Positions 1-10,105 of a stretch of DNA of 64,000 nt are shown here, piece after piece. The stretch spans positions 4,030,001 to 4,094,000 of the forward strand of contig OZ244148.1 of the NCBI GenBank assembly GCA_965216255.1, read 5' to 3'. The DNA is from G965216255 sp965216255. Its GTDB lineage: Bacteria > Bacteroidota > Rhodothermia > Rhodothermales > Bin80. Within the stretch, counting starts at the first letter, position 1. Every line of letters starts with the position of its first letter. The position numbers were made by a program, and so were the translations under genes. The notes beneath the pieces are model-generated. The model saw only the letters and a program-made list of their open reading frames with translations, ran no database searches and had not been told where the DNA came from.

Positions 1-1
1 A

Positions 2-421
2 GAGGAAGCCACGTTTGCCAGACAGTCGATCGAGCGGGAATGGGCGGCACTGAGGCACGGGCCGCCGGAACCGCTTCTGGAGCCGCTCACGCCGGACAGT
101 CTATACCTGCGCGTCAACCTCCGCCCGTTTCTGGCACGCGGAGGGGATCCCGACGATCTCTTGGCTGCCTTTATGGCAACGGCGAAAGGCGCCGCCGGTT
201 CGCAAGCTCGCCTGAACCGTTTCCGGGGATATGCGCTGCGGAGCGCGCGGGCGGCAGAGATCGCGTTCAGCTCCAGGGAAATGGACGCATTCTTCGATAC
301 GCAGCAGCGATTCGGCCTGAGCCCCGTGCATCACTCGCCGCAGTATGAAGCGGCGTATGCCCCCGCCTACCGCGTTGTTGGCAGGAAGCAGATACAGGAA
401 TGGGGCCTGTCTGCCCGCTGA
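2..421 (+). CDS. Unrecognised protein, C-terminal part (5' end outside window)
   Basis: An open frame runs from the first bases of the window to a TGA at 419-421, giving about 139 residues with no internal stop. The frame has no start inside the window that includes all of it, so the gene begins upstream. The protein is basic and soluble, with no membrane segment or signal. Visible stretches include NLRPFLARGGDPDD and FGLSPVHHSPQYEAAYAPAYRVV. I do not recognise the family. Codon use is like the core genes and the end is clean, so I take it as a real gene. The next gene, a decayed serine hydrolase, converges from the minus strand 10 bases away. Confidence 0.55.
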   Translation, partial: EEATFARQSIEREWAALRHGPPEPLLEPLTPDSLYLRVNLRPFLARGGDPDDLLAAFMATAKGAAGSQARLNRFRGYALRSARAAEIAFSSREMDAFFDTQQRFGLSPVHHSPQYEAAYAPAYRVVGRKQIQEWGLSAR

Positions 422-430
422 TCCTACAAC

Positions 431-1602
431 TCACCGCGTGAGAGCGGGAGCCTTCATGGCATCCAGGAGTCCTCGGAATACCGATTCCACGCGCTTGCCG
501 AACACGTTCCAGCTATTGGCTACACCGACCAGATCCTCTGCGGGGAAGATGAGCAGAAACTGGCCGCCAAAGCCCAGTCCGGCCCAGATCTCGAGGGAGT
601 CTTCATCCACGCGCCACCACTGCTAGCCGTACCCCTAGTCGGCGGCGTTGACGCTTTCAACCTGGCGCGCCGTCGCCGCTGCCACGAAGGTGGAATCCAG
701 GAGCCGGGCACCGTCCCAAACCCCACCGTACAGGTAAAGGTAGCCAATCTTCGCCAGCGATTCTGCTTCCAGATAGAGTCCTCCTTCCGTGTCCGGCAGG
801 CCGCGCTGCGTCTGCTTCCAGTGATAATCTTCGATGCCGAGTGGCTCGAAGAGGTGTGCTTCCGCGTAGGCGTCGATTAGGATTCCGGTCGTCTGCCTGA
901 TGACGCCGGACATGAGGTGGCTGCCCCCGCTGTTGTAGGCCCACTTTTCCTTTGGCGCGGTATCCGAAGGCTGGTTAAGCGTGAACTGAATCCAGTCTTC
1001 GCTCCGCTCCAGCTGAATGGTCGTGTTGGTTGCGTCCAGCGGCCGGTCCTGCTCATGCCACGCTAGGCCGGTACGCGTGGTGGCAGGTCCTCCAGCGTCG
1101 CCGCACGCAGCCGCGTGTCGACATCTTGCGTATCGTAGTTATCAAAAAAGGATAGCAGCGGAGCATCCAGGCTATCAATGTCCCCGCGGCGCAGTGCCAC
1201 GCCGATAACGGTGGCGGCGACGGACTTGGTCACAGACTGGAGCGAATGCACCGCACGCCCGTGGTAGAAGGGGTGTGTCGAGGGGTGGTAATAATTGAAG
1301 AGGTCGTCCTCCTGGCCCTCCGTGCATGCATCCTGTCCGCATCCGAATGGCCCCACGAATCCGCGGGAAAACTCCGCGTAGTTGTTGCCGTATTGCCGGT
1401 TATGGACCAAAAAGTCCCGCCGAACGACGAGCAGATGGTCCACGTTGCCGTAGTTGCCTCGCCGGATTGCAGCATCCAGCGTCTCCAGGAGTGCGCCATC
1501 GAGACCCTGTTCGGCCGGCGTGGACACGGCCTAGCCGCGTGTGGGCCACGGCGCCTGCAACAGGACCGCAAACAGAAGCAACGTGCGCGCAGGCTTGTTC
1601 AT
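431..1602 (-). pseudogene. Serine hydrolase (class C beta-lactamase-like fold), decayed
   Basis: On the minus strand a start at 1602 gives a signal-peptide-like N-terminus (NKPARTLLLFAVLLQAP), followed by a beta-lactamase-superfamily domain. The SxxK nucleophile motif is visible as QSVTKS and the second motif as WAYNSGGSH. The C-terminal part (DLVGVANSWNVFGKRVES) matches the end of this penicillin-binding-like family. The frame is broken four times. There is a TAG just after the signal region (about 1530), a one-base frameshift near 1080-1090 in the stretch before GLAWHEQ, and two TAG codons near 630-640 in what should read D-Y-GYG-Y-QWW. Both catalytic motifs survive, so decay is recent. Related proteins are secreted or periplasmic esterases/peptidases. 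All three stops are amber; sequencing error could explain the frameshift but hardly all four lesions. Confidence 0.8.
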
Positions 1603-1681
1603 GGCGCAGCGGCGCTTTCCGCATGGCTGGATTCCCCCAGATAGCGTGTCAGCCCGCCTCCCCATGCGAAGGCGGGCGGCG

Positions 1682-1765
1682 TGCCCGGGACTGGAGTCGA
1701 ACCAGCACGCCCATTAGGGCACTGCCCCCTCAAGACAGCGCGTCTACCAATTCCGCCACCCGGGC
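1682..1765 (-). tRNA. tRNA-Leu(GAG)
   Basis: A complete cloverleaf reads on the minus strand. The 7-bp acceptor stem GCCCGGG/CCCGGGC is followed by discriminator A at 1682. The D-arm contains the class II TGG..AATTGGTAGACGC pattern. The anticodon stem CTGTC/GGCAG holds loop TTGAGGG, anticodon GAG. A long variable arm is followed by a T-arm with loop TTCGACT. CCA is not encoded. It lies just downstream of the split tRNA-Lys gene on the same strand (12 bases apart), so the two are probably co-transcribed. Confidence 0.95.
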
Positions 1766-1777
1766 CGGCAGCATGCG

Positions 1778-2263
1778 TGATCCCGCCAGGGCTCGAACCT
1801 GGGACCCTCTGATTAACCTGCCACACCGGCTTTCACCGGCCGCCACGGCGGCGTTGTGGTCTGGACCATCTCTTCACCCGTCCCGGCAGGCGGGGGTAGG
1901 GTGGGCTGCGTATGGCCTCTGAGGGCTCTCTTGGGTTTTCGGGAGTTCTGCGGCGCGCAGCCGCGTGTCCCTTCCGGCAACGCCGCACGGGCGTCCTTCT
2001 GGGTCTGGCGCTCCCGGGAACGCGGCCTGCGAGCCAGCACGTTTAAAGCCTGAGCCTCGTCACCCGGGCAAAGGTCCGTGCTGATCCGCTCCGAGCTCCT
2101 TCAAGGTTGCCTGCTGATTACCCATTTATCCCAGACATTTTTACGCGTGACAACGTAGTCGGGGCTTTAGGGCGTCCCAGCATACAGCAGCCTGCACTTG
2201 CGCGATTCCTCGCGCAAGGCTCCGTAATGAAGTCAGATGCTCTACCTGCTGAGCTACGGGATC
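1778..2263 (-). tRNA. tRNA-Lys(UUU) gene interrupted by an intron
   Basis: The 5' exon is 2230-2263 (34 nt: acceptor GATCCCG, D-arm, 5' anticodon strand TCTGA, then CTT). The 3' exon is 1778-1816 (39 nt: TTAA, TCAGA, variable loop, T-arm CCAGG-TTCGAGC-CCTGG, acceptor CGGGATC, discriminator A). Joined, they give a perfect 73-nt tRNA with 7-bp acceptor stem, TCTGA/TCAGA anticodon stem and loop CTTTTAA, anticodon TTT = lysine. The break falls inside the anticodon (after position 34), the same place as the classical tRNA-Leu(UAA) group I introns. CCA is not encoded. Without splicing this tRNA cannot function. No other tRNA-Lys is visible in the window, so whether it is essential depends on the rest of the genome. 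Confidence 0.93.
1817..2229 (-). ncRNA. Group I intron (413 nt) in the tRNA-Lys anticodon loop
   Basis: The intervening sequence shows group I hallmarks on the minus strand. The last exon base is U and the last intron base is G. A P1 helix can form as CUUC/GGAG, placing a U.G wobble at the 5' splice site. A strong S-like element GAAGAGATGGTCC (1863-1875) pairs through GGTCC with GGACC inside an R-like element TCAGCACGGACC (2073-2084), giving P7. A Q-like element AATCAGCAGGCAACC (2105-2119) pairs with a P-like element near 2165-2181, giving P4. It carries no homing-endonuclease gene and is the size of ORF-less tRNA introns. The subtype (IC3-like by analogy with tRNA-Leu introns) is inference. 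Several short open frames inside it are not genes. Confidence 0.85.
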
Positions 2264-2337
2264 AGGATGTCACAGAACACAATGCGAACGGGCCAAAAAA
2301 GCTTATACCCTGAAGCCGTGCATTAGATGCACCGGCG

Positions 2338-2733
2338 CTAGTGCCACAGTGATCGCATGGTGTGCCGAAGAACGAGGGTGCCTTCGATCCGCCGCCGGTC
2401 AAAACTGAGAAAACCGTGGGCCAGGTAAATCTCTTCGGGTGAGCACCTATACAGCAGCTTCATCTCCCGGTCCCGGCGCCGGTGGTCGCGCGTCATTACC
2501 AGGCCCACCAGCCCGCGGCCCGAAGCACCGACGAATACATCCACTTCGCACCCGTCCGAGCTTGCGGTGCCATTGACATAGCCATAGTCCATGGGATACA
2601 GGATGTCGGGGAAGGCCGGGTGCGCCGAGCGGTAGGGCCGGTCTATCGTGATGCCGCTGGATTCTATGAGGCGCTCCCAGTCGTCCCAGTGGAAGTGCGT
2701 ACGCACAAGGTGGACCAAAGCACCGTCTTCCAT
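2338..2733 (-). CDS. Inorganic pyrophosphatase-like protein
   Basis: The 131-residue protein shows the soluble family I inorganic pyrophosphatase signature: IDRPYRSAHP, ILYPMDYGYVNGT and DGCEVDVFVG, the last containing the acidic metal-binding cluster. It is shorter than canonical bacterial pyrophosphatases (about 175 residues), so it belongs to a small pyrophosphatase-like branch whose activity is not certain. It would hydrolyse pyrophosphate in the cytoplasm. Its ATG overlaps the stop of aspS by one base (TGATG), indicating translational coupling. That pairing makes sense because aminoacylation releases pyrophosphate. The end lies about 75 bases before the split tRNA-Lys gene. Confidence 0.75.
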   Translation of the reverse strand: MEDGALVHLVRTHFHWDDWERLIESSGITIDRPYRSAHPAFPDILYPMDYGYVNGTASSDGCEVDVFVGASGRGLVGLVMTRDHRRRDREMKLLYRCSPEEIYLAHGFLSFDRRRIEGTLVLRHTMRSLWH

Positions 2734-4559
2734 CAGTCCTGCTTGAGCCGTATGTGCAGCTCGTCGAGTTGAGGGCCGTCCACCGTTGCGGGTGTGTCCG
2801 ACATGGGTTCCTGTGCACTCTGCGTCTTGGGGAAGGCGATCACGTCGCGCAGGGAATCCGTCTCCGAAAGCAGCATCGCCAGCCGGTCCAACCCTAGCGC
2901 GATTCCCCCGTGCGGCGGCGCTCCGTACTGCAGGGCCTCGACCAGGAAGCCGAAGCGCTCGTGCGCCTCCACGTCCCCGATGCCAAGCAGACGGAACATC
3001 TGCTTCTGCACGTCCGCGTCGTGGATGCGGATGGAGCCTCCGCCTATCTCATGGCCGTTCAGGACCAGGTCGTATGCGCGCGCCCGCACCCGTTCAGGAC
3101 TTTGGTTCATGAGCGCTACGTCCTCGGTCCTCGGTGACGTAAAGGGGTGATGCATCGCGCTGTAGCGGCCCGCGCGGTCGTCCCACTCCAGGAGCGGAAA
3201 ATCCGTTACCCAGAGAAATTCCCACGCCGCATCTTCTGGAATACATTGGAGTTCGCGCGCCATGTGAAGTCGAAGGGCGCCCATCTGATCGTATACTGTG
3301 GGCTTCCTGCCCGATAGCACCAGTAGCAGGTCGCCGGCCCTGGCCTCGGAGGCTGCGACGGCACGGTCTATAAAGGCCCGAGGCAATACATGCTCTTTAA
3401 CGGACGAAACCGGCGCGCTGCCATCAGAGGATAGCCTTACGTAGATCAGGCCGCCCGCACCAATGGTCTTGCGCACTACCTGTCGGTCAAGCCGGTCCAT
3501 GTAGCCGCGGCCGCGATCGCCCATGCCGGGGGCGACAAGACCCAGCACCGTGCCTCCCGAGGCCACGGCGGCCTCGAATACGCGGAAGCCTGAGCCGCGG
3601 AAGCTATCGGCAAGGTCAACGAAGGTAAGGCCGAACCTCAGGTCCGGCTTGTCCGACCCGTAGCGGCAAAGTGCCTGGTCATACGTCAGTCTGGCAAACG
3701 GCAGGTCCAGGTCCACGCCACGGATCTCCTTCCAGATTGCTGCCATGAGCCCCTCCGTGAGTCCGCGCACCATCGACTCCGTCGCAAAGGCCATTTCTAC
3801 GTCAATCTGCGTGAACTCGGGCTGCCTGTCCGCGCGCAAGTCCTCGTCGCGAAAGCACTTGACGATCTGCACATACCGGTCGAGCCCCGCCACCATGAGC
3901 AACTGCTTGTAGACCTGCGGGCTCTGGGGCAGCGCGTAAAAGTGGCCGGGATGCACGCGGCTCGGTACCAGGTAATCCCGGGCACCTTCCGGTGTGGATT
4001 TCATGAGCATCGGCGTTTCCACCTCCACGAAATCCAGCGTGTCGAAGTATCGGTGGATGACCTGGTACAGGCGGTGCCGTGTCAGCAGCCGTTGCTGCAT
4101 GGCCGGACGTCGCAGGTCCAGGTAGCGGTACCGGAGACGCAAGTCCTGGCTCGCTAGCCCCACCCGGGAGGCCTGAGACGATACGGGAAACGGCAACGGA
4201 GCGCTGGCACTCAGGATGATCAGGTCGCTTGCACGCACTTCCAGGCGGCCCGTAGCCAGATTCGGGTTTACCGTCTCCTCGCTGCGCGGCTGCACGATGC
4301 CCCTGACCGAGATCACGTACTCGTTCCGCAGCCGATCCGCCGCAAGGTGCGCCTCCGCATCGTCTTGCGGCGAAAAGACAACCTGCGTCAGGCCCCAGCG
4401 ATCGCGCAGATCGATGAATATGACACCGCCAAGGTCCCGCCGCGTATCTACCCATCCCTTCAAGACGACGCTGCGGCCGATGCCGGAGGCTGACAGGGCG
4501 CCGCAGGTATGGGTGCGATCCCCGTGTGTGTCTGTGTTGGTCGTTACTTGGTGCTCCAT
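2733..4559 (-). CDS. aspS: Aspartyl-tRNA synthetase
   Basis: The 608-residue protein is full length for bacterial-type AspRS. The N-terminal OB-fold anticodon-binding region contains GWVDTRRDLGGVIFIDLRDR. The class II catalytic core shows motif 2 (FRDEDLRADRQPEFTQID) and motif 3 (GIALGLDRLAML), with the bacterial GAD insertion between them. It charges tRNA-Asp (possibly also tRNA-Asn if the indirect pathway exists; not determinable here). It starts with ATG at 4559, followed by a Thr-rich leader before TCGALSAS. Its stop overlaps the start of the pyrophosphatase-like gene. The POT transporter gene diverges upstream. Confidence 0.97.
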   Translation of the reverse strand: MEHQVTTNTDTHGDRTHTCGALSASGIGRSVVLKGWVDTRRDLGGVIFIDLRDRWGLTQVVFSPQDDAEAHLAADRLRNEYVISVRGIVQPRSEETVNPNLATGRLEVRASDLIILSASAPLPFPVSSQASRVGLASQDLRLRYRYLDLRRPAMQQRLLTRHRLYQVIHRYFDTLDFVEVETPMLMKSTPEGARDYLVPSRVHPGHFYALPQSPQVYKQLLMVAGLDRYVQIVKCFRDEDLRADRQPEFTQIDVEMAFATESMVRGLTEGLMAAIWKEIRGVDLDLPFARLTYDQALCRYGSDKPDLRFGLTFVDLADSFRGSGFRVFEAAVASGGTVLGLVAPGMGDRGRGYMDRLDRQVVRKTIGAGGLIYVRLSSDGSAPVSSVKEHVLPRAFIDRAVAASEARAGDLLLVLSGRKPTVYDQMGALRLHMARELQCIPEDAAWEFLWVTDFPLLEWDDRAGRYSAMHHPFTSPRTEDVALMNQSPERVRARAYDLVLNGHEIGGGSIRIHDADVQKQMFRLLGIGDVEAHERFGFLVEALQYGAPPHGGIALGLDRLAMLLSETDSLRDVIAFPKTQSAQEPMSDTPATVDGPQLDELHIRLKQD

Positions 4560-4700
4560 AAAGACTCAGTGGTACAAAGGACAAACACACTTGTACAGAT
4601 TTGCACGGTACCAATGATTCCTATCTAATCCGAATATTGTATTGAATCGATGGCTGTGCTATGTGCTATCTTGGACGCGACTGCAATTGCTCTTGGTGCC

Positions 4701-6200
<1,500 letters not shown>

Positions 6201-6238
6201 CGCTGCCCTTCATTCATAAGTAGGTCCTGACAATCAAT

Positions 6239-6266
6239 GTCATGCCGTGTAGTTTCACGGCATGAC
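6239..6266. terminator. 11-bp perfect hairpin after the transporter gene
   Basis: GTCATGCCGTG, loop TAGTTT, CACGGCATGAC forms an 11-bp perfect stem. It sits just past the POT gene and covers the ATG of the following broken gene. There is no clear T-run after it, so factor-independent termination is possible but not proven. It may also mark the edge of the inserted DruA-like unit. Confidence 0.45.
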
Positions 6267-7059
6267 GGCACAGAGTCAGATTCTTCGCACGCTCAGGGCA
6301 CCGCATGCCAAGCCGCGTTTGGAGCGTATACTTTCCGACGAGGCGCTCCGCAGTAGGTATGCCATAGGACATCGTGTCTGCCAATAGTTTGGATTTCACG
6401 ATGTGCGCGGCCATCCGCAGAAGGCGACGTGTTTGAAGGCGTTGCGGACGTTGGATGCCGAGGGGCTCATTACGCTGCCTGCTCCCAAGCGGAGTGTGCA
6501 CGGACGCAGGCCGTGTGTACTGGATGCGCCGGTACCGGAGCCCGTAGCCGCGCCGCCTGTCGTGAAACAGATCGAAGGACCGGAAATCGTCTTGGTGGAA
6601 GATGCGCAGCAGCGGGCCCTATGGAACACCTTGCTTCACTATGAACATCCGGTGAGTACGACGATGTTTGCCGGGGCGCAGATACGCTATCTCTTTCGGA
6701 GTGTGCATGGATACCTGGGGGCGATGGGATTTTCAGCATCGGCCCTGCATCTGGCGCCTCGCAAGAAGTGGGTGGCCTGGAGTGAGGCGCAGCGCAAAGC
6801 CTGCCTGAACCGGGTGGTGGGGCTGAGCGGCGATATGGCCGGTGCCCATCCTGGGCGGATATCAACTCCCGAAGAATGGCCCACCAGCGGGGCACAAGAA
6901 TATGTGGAGGCGCTGCATCCGGCCAATGACGGCAAGCACTCATCGCGCGATATGGAAAAAGCACGAGCTACCGCCTATTCAGAAGGAATAACGGCACGGC
7001 GGCGGCGTAGCCACGCCTTGAACGGCGCCGTTAACAGGCATGCCTGTTGCCGCATCTAA
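6262..7059 (+). pseudogene. DUF4338 / DruA-like protein, N-terminal part, broken
   Basis: Starting at ATG 6262, the reading frame gives an N-terminus (AQSQILRTLRAPHAKPRLER), then an in-frame TAG at 6385-6387 within VCQ*FGFHDVRGHPQK, then a continuous stretch to 7059. The region from RGHPQKATCLKALRTLDAEG through IRYLFRSVHGYLGAMGFSA and RKKWVAWSEAQRKACLNRVVG matches the N-terminal half of DUF4338 proteins, the family of Druantia DruA and of related mobile-element proteins. After about 6830 the sequence no longer resembles the family and the catalytic half is missing. So this is a relic with a nonsense codon and a 3' truncation. Its original role (defence or transposon-linked) cannot be decided. 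Confidence 0.7.
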
Positions 7060-7288
7060 TGTTGCGGCACACAAGTGGAAGGATGCCCTGGGAATATTGC
7101 TGCGGCCATCGGCGCATGGCTTCGGTCAACGCCGGTCTACGTACTGCCACTCGGACACAGATCATGGCAGAACCGCCGCCTACGTTTGAGCACAATCGCA
7201 GTTAGTATCATCTGACCCGACGTGTCAAATCATCCAATCACGTCTCAGAAATCATTAGTTAAGTCCTACTTATGATACCAGGGCAGGA

Positions 7289-8476
7289 CTAGCGGCCAGC
7301 ACCCTCGCGCGCGAATCGAACGGCGGCCTCGAGCCCGTCCACCATGCGGCCGATTGTAAGGTGCTCCCGGGCGTAGCGCAGGGCGTTTGAGGCGTAGCGT
7401 AATCGGTCCGACAGGACCGATTCCACGGCCTGCACCAAGGCCTCTGGATCGTTCGGCGCCGCCAGCAGCCCGTTATGGCCGGACTGCAGATATGCGATTT
7501 CGGGGCTGTGGAAGCGCGCGCCGGCGAGCGGTGAGTGCTGCGATACCACGGGTAATCCAAAGGCGAAGGCGTGATTGACGGACAGGCCCAGGTAGCCCGG
7601 ATTCAGGAGGACGTCCGCGGAATACAGGTAGGGCGCCGAGTGGGCCCAATCGGGCATCGCCCCCAGAAAATGCACGCCCGCGATGCGCTCGCGAACAACC
7701 CGCACGCGCATCGGCGCCTCCTCGGGGCCGGATCCAATGACGACGAGGCAGGCCTTGCGGCGCCGCTGCAGTGCGCAAAAGGCATCCAGCAGCGGACCCG
7801 TGCCCTTAGCCCGGATAAGGCGCCCGAGGAAGAGGAGGACCGATGCGTCGTGTGGCAGGCCGAGACGTCGTCGGACCGGGGTGCGGCCCTCGGCGCTCAG
7901 GGCGTCGTGCAGGGTAAATAGCACGTCCGTGTCCAGTGTGTTGGGGGCCGCAAATATGCGCTGCTTTTCCACATGGGGCCTGACGATGTCGGCTATCTGC
8001 TCCGTGTAGCACACGCAGGCGTCTACGCTGCGTGCCAGCGCTATCCGGTAGCGGTCCGCCAGGCTCCAGCGCGACGGCGTGCGCAGATTGGAAGAAAAAT
8101 GGCCCCACAACACCCGGGCTGCACCCATTCTTCGCGCGTGGCGCAGCAGGAGCGGCAACGTGATGGAGCGCGGCGACTCTTCGGCCATGACTACTGACGG
8201 CCGTCCGTACGTGCGAAAGACATGCCGGAAGGGCTGGGCATGCAGTGTTTCTCCACGAATCCAGATATTACGCATCTGCGCACGTTCGAAGCCATGCCGG
8301 GCAGGCCCGGTGAGGATGGAAAGGGAGGAGCCCGCTGGTGGCTCTCCAGCACATGCCACCAGATTGCCCCCTAGCCGGCGGTTGAGCCGCTCCAGCACGG
8401 GGTAGCGGTAGGAGGGTAGGACGCGCGTAAAGTAGAATACGAGTCCGTGATCCCAGCTCGCAGAGGCGCTACTCAT
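7289..8476 (-). CDS. Glycosyltransferase, GT4-like
   Basis: A 395-residue GT-B-fold sugar transferase, last gene of the exopolysaccharide operon. The C-terminal Rossmann domain shows VLLFLGRLIRAKGTGPLLDA, the nucleotide-sugar site region typical of family GT4. Later GYLGLSVNHAFAFGLPVVS corresponds to the conserved E/G-rich motif, though the usual EXFGXXXXE is changed to S-x-N-H-A-F. Its ATG overlaps the TGA of the upstream glycosyltransferase (ATGA), so translation is coupled. It acts in the cytoplasm on a lipid-linked oligosaccharide. Donor and acceptor cannot be read from sequence. About 230 bases of non-coding sequence separate it from the DruA relic. Confidence 0.85.
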   Translation of the reverse strand: MSSASASWDHGLVFYFTRVLPSYRYPVLERLNRRLGGNLVACAGEPPAGSSLSILTGPARHGFERAQMRNIWIRGETLHAQPFRHVFRTYGRPSVVMAEESPRSITLPLLLRHARRMGAARVLWGHFSSNLRTPSRWSLADRYRIALARSVDACVCYTEQIADIVRPHVEKQRIFAAPNTLDTDVLFTLHDALSAEGRTPVRRRLGLPHDASVLLFLGRLIRAKGTGPLLDAFCALQRRRKACLVVIGSGPEEAPMRVRVVRERIAGVHFLGAMPDWAHSAPYLYSADVLLNPGYLGLSVNHAFAFGLPVVSQHSPLAGARFHSPEIAYLQSGHNGLLAAPNDPEALVQAVESVLSDRLRYASNALRYAREHLTIGRMVDGLEAAVRFAREGAGR

Positions 8477-9663
8477 GCCGTCGCCCTCTGGAATACCGCG
8501 AGGAAGCGGTCGGTGACCTGCTCTATGTCGAAGGCCTGCTCGGCATACTCTCGGGCAGCAATGCCCATCTGGCGCCTGAGGTGCGGGTTGCTAAGCAGCA
8601 CTTCCGCAGCCTGCAGGAAGCTCTCCATGTCGTTCGGCGCCACGACGCACCCGGCCCCGGCATCGATGACCATGCGTGCTGCCAGATTGTCCGCAGGGAC
8701 AGCCAGGAGTAGCGGCCTTTCTGCGCAGAGATACGTCAATACCTTGGAGGGCACAGAAAAGCCCCCGGCATCATCTTCCAGGATGGCCACAAGCACGTCC
8801 GAGGTAGCGTAGACATCGGGCAGATCGCTCTTCGGCTGGTACGGCAGCATGAGCAGGTTCTCCAGCGCATGCAAGGCCTTTTTCCGGAGCAGCCACTCGG
8901 CGCCCATCCCCTGGGAGATAACCACCAGTGTAGCATCTGGATGATTGCGCAGCCTAATGGCCAGTTGCAGCAGCAGATCCGGGTTGTGTTTCATGCTCAG
9001 TGTTCCGGCATACAGGAAGCAGGTCCGTGTGGCGAGCCCCTTTCTGTCTGCCCAGGCGTTCTTCCGGGGTCGCACGGGAAGCTCTTCCAGAGATGCCCAG
9101 TTTTCGATCACGAATAGGCAACCGCGTTCGACGTTCCAGTCCCGAAGGATCTGCGCGAAGTCGTCCGAAATGGCAACCACGGCCTGACTGCGTTGCACGA
9201 GCCTGCGCTCGAGGCCCTGGAAGTAGTAACCCACGGCTTCGCCTACGAGGGGCAGTTTCTTTCGGAGAATCCGGTGGGCAGCGATGCCGAGGAAATCCTG
9301 GACCCAGAACACGAACGGTATTCGGTACCTGCGGCACGTAGACGCCAGACGCTTCTGGGCCCCCAAGGGCGCGTTGCCCGAGAGTACAATATCGGGCCGG
9401 AAGGCCGCGCATTCGTCGGAGATGAGTCGTCCGTATCTGCTTTCGTCGAGCCACCGCCGGGCCAAGGCATACTTGTTCAGCGGCCTACCCAGGCCAAGTC
9501 CGCGCACCAGCGGGCCTGAGTTCTCGTTTGCTGCCACGCCGGGCGGCGTCGTGTGCAGGGACGCGCAATAGGCGTGGCAGACGGTGTGGCCCCGCCGCTC
9601 GAGCGATCGGCTGAGCTGCAGGGGAAAGGCATAGCCCCCAAAATCATGCACCAGGATGCGCAT
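8473..9663 (-). CDS. Glycosyltransferase, GT4-like
   Basis: A 396-residue glycosyltransferase of the WbuB/GT4 type. The N-terminus MRILVHDFGGYAFPLQLSRS is a typical GT-B start, and FLYAGTLSMKHNPDLLLQLA marks the donor-binding domain. The end, AAREYAEQAFDIEQVTDRFL, is characteristic of the family. An upstream in-frame extension to 9843 is rejected because it is low-complexity and the N-terminal Rossmann strand starts at the ATG at 9663. It overlaps the next glycosyltransferase by 4 bases. Upstream, about 440 bases of non-coding sequence and a TnpB element separate it from the rest of the operon, so it may now be expressed from a different promoter. Confidence 0.85.
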   Translation of the reverse strand: MRILVHDFGGYAFPLQLSRSLERRGHTVCHAYCASLHTTPPGVAANENSGPLVRGLGLGRPLNKYALARRWLDESRYGRLISDECAAFRPDIVLSGNAPLGAQKRLASTCRRYRIPFVFWVQDFLGIAAHRILRKKLPLVGEAVGYYFQGLERRLVQRSQAVVAISDDFAQILRDWNVERGCLFVIENWASLEELPVRPRKNAWADRKGLATRTCFLYAGTLSMKHNPDLLLQLAIRLRNHPDATLVVISQGMGAEWLLRKKALHALENLLMLPYQPKSDLPDVYATSDVLVAILEDDAGGFSVPSKVLTYLCAERPLLLAVPADNLAARMVIDAGAGCVVAPNDMESFLQAAEVLLSNPHLRRQMGIAAREYAEQAFDIEQVTDRFLAVFQRATA

Positions 9664-10105
9664 CACGGCAGAGATTCTTGCGGGGCCGCTTGCCGTCGGC
9701 GTCCGGATACAATAGCGGCATACCTCATATGAAGGCTTGGTGCGTATGATGGTGACGCCGCCAGCGCCGCGCCAGCCATAGCCCTGGCCGGTATCCGCAT
9801 GCGTGCTATATCCTGTGGAATCATGCCCGCCGGGTGTCGGCATACACGCGGTCTACGTTCCAGAAGGGGGCTGCATGGCAGCCAGGGATGCAAAACTACG
9901 AGTGGCAACGGTTCCACGAAGGCAACCGGACGTCGTCGCCGCTTTACCTGGACGGATACCTTATAGGTGTTGGTGGGCAGCATGGCGGCGCAGTTCAGGT
10001 GGCGTATGCTGGCGGAACGGACTCCCCGGCCGGGCCCGGGCAGCCTGTCAGCGCTGTAGCAGACCGATGTAATGCTATGGGGACTATATACGGTAGTAGC
10101 CATAG
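9664..10105. other. Non-coding stretch between glycosyltransferase gene and TnpB relic
   Basis: No gene is supported here. One minus-strand frame stays open (9663-10103) but has no recognisable content. The segment next to 10105 would hold the right end of the TnpB element and, if present, the guide-RNA scaffold that overlaps the 3' end of tnpB genes. I cannot define the boundary by eye. Confidence 0.4.

Noticed and set aside
1778..1816. 3' half of a tRNA taken as an integration-site (att) remnant
   Set aside because: A matching 5' half with a perfectly complementary acceptor stem lies at 2230-2263 on the same strand, and the insert has group I core pairings, so it is an intron-split gene.
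9663..10103. 146-codon minus-strand open frame next to TnpB
   Set aside because: No recognisable domain, Arg/Pro-rich composition typical of an accidental frame in GC-rich DNA. The real glycosyltransferase starts at 9663.
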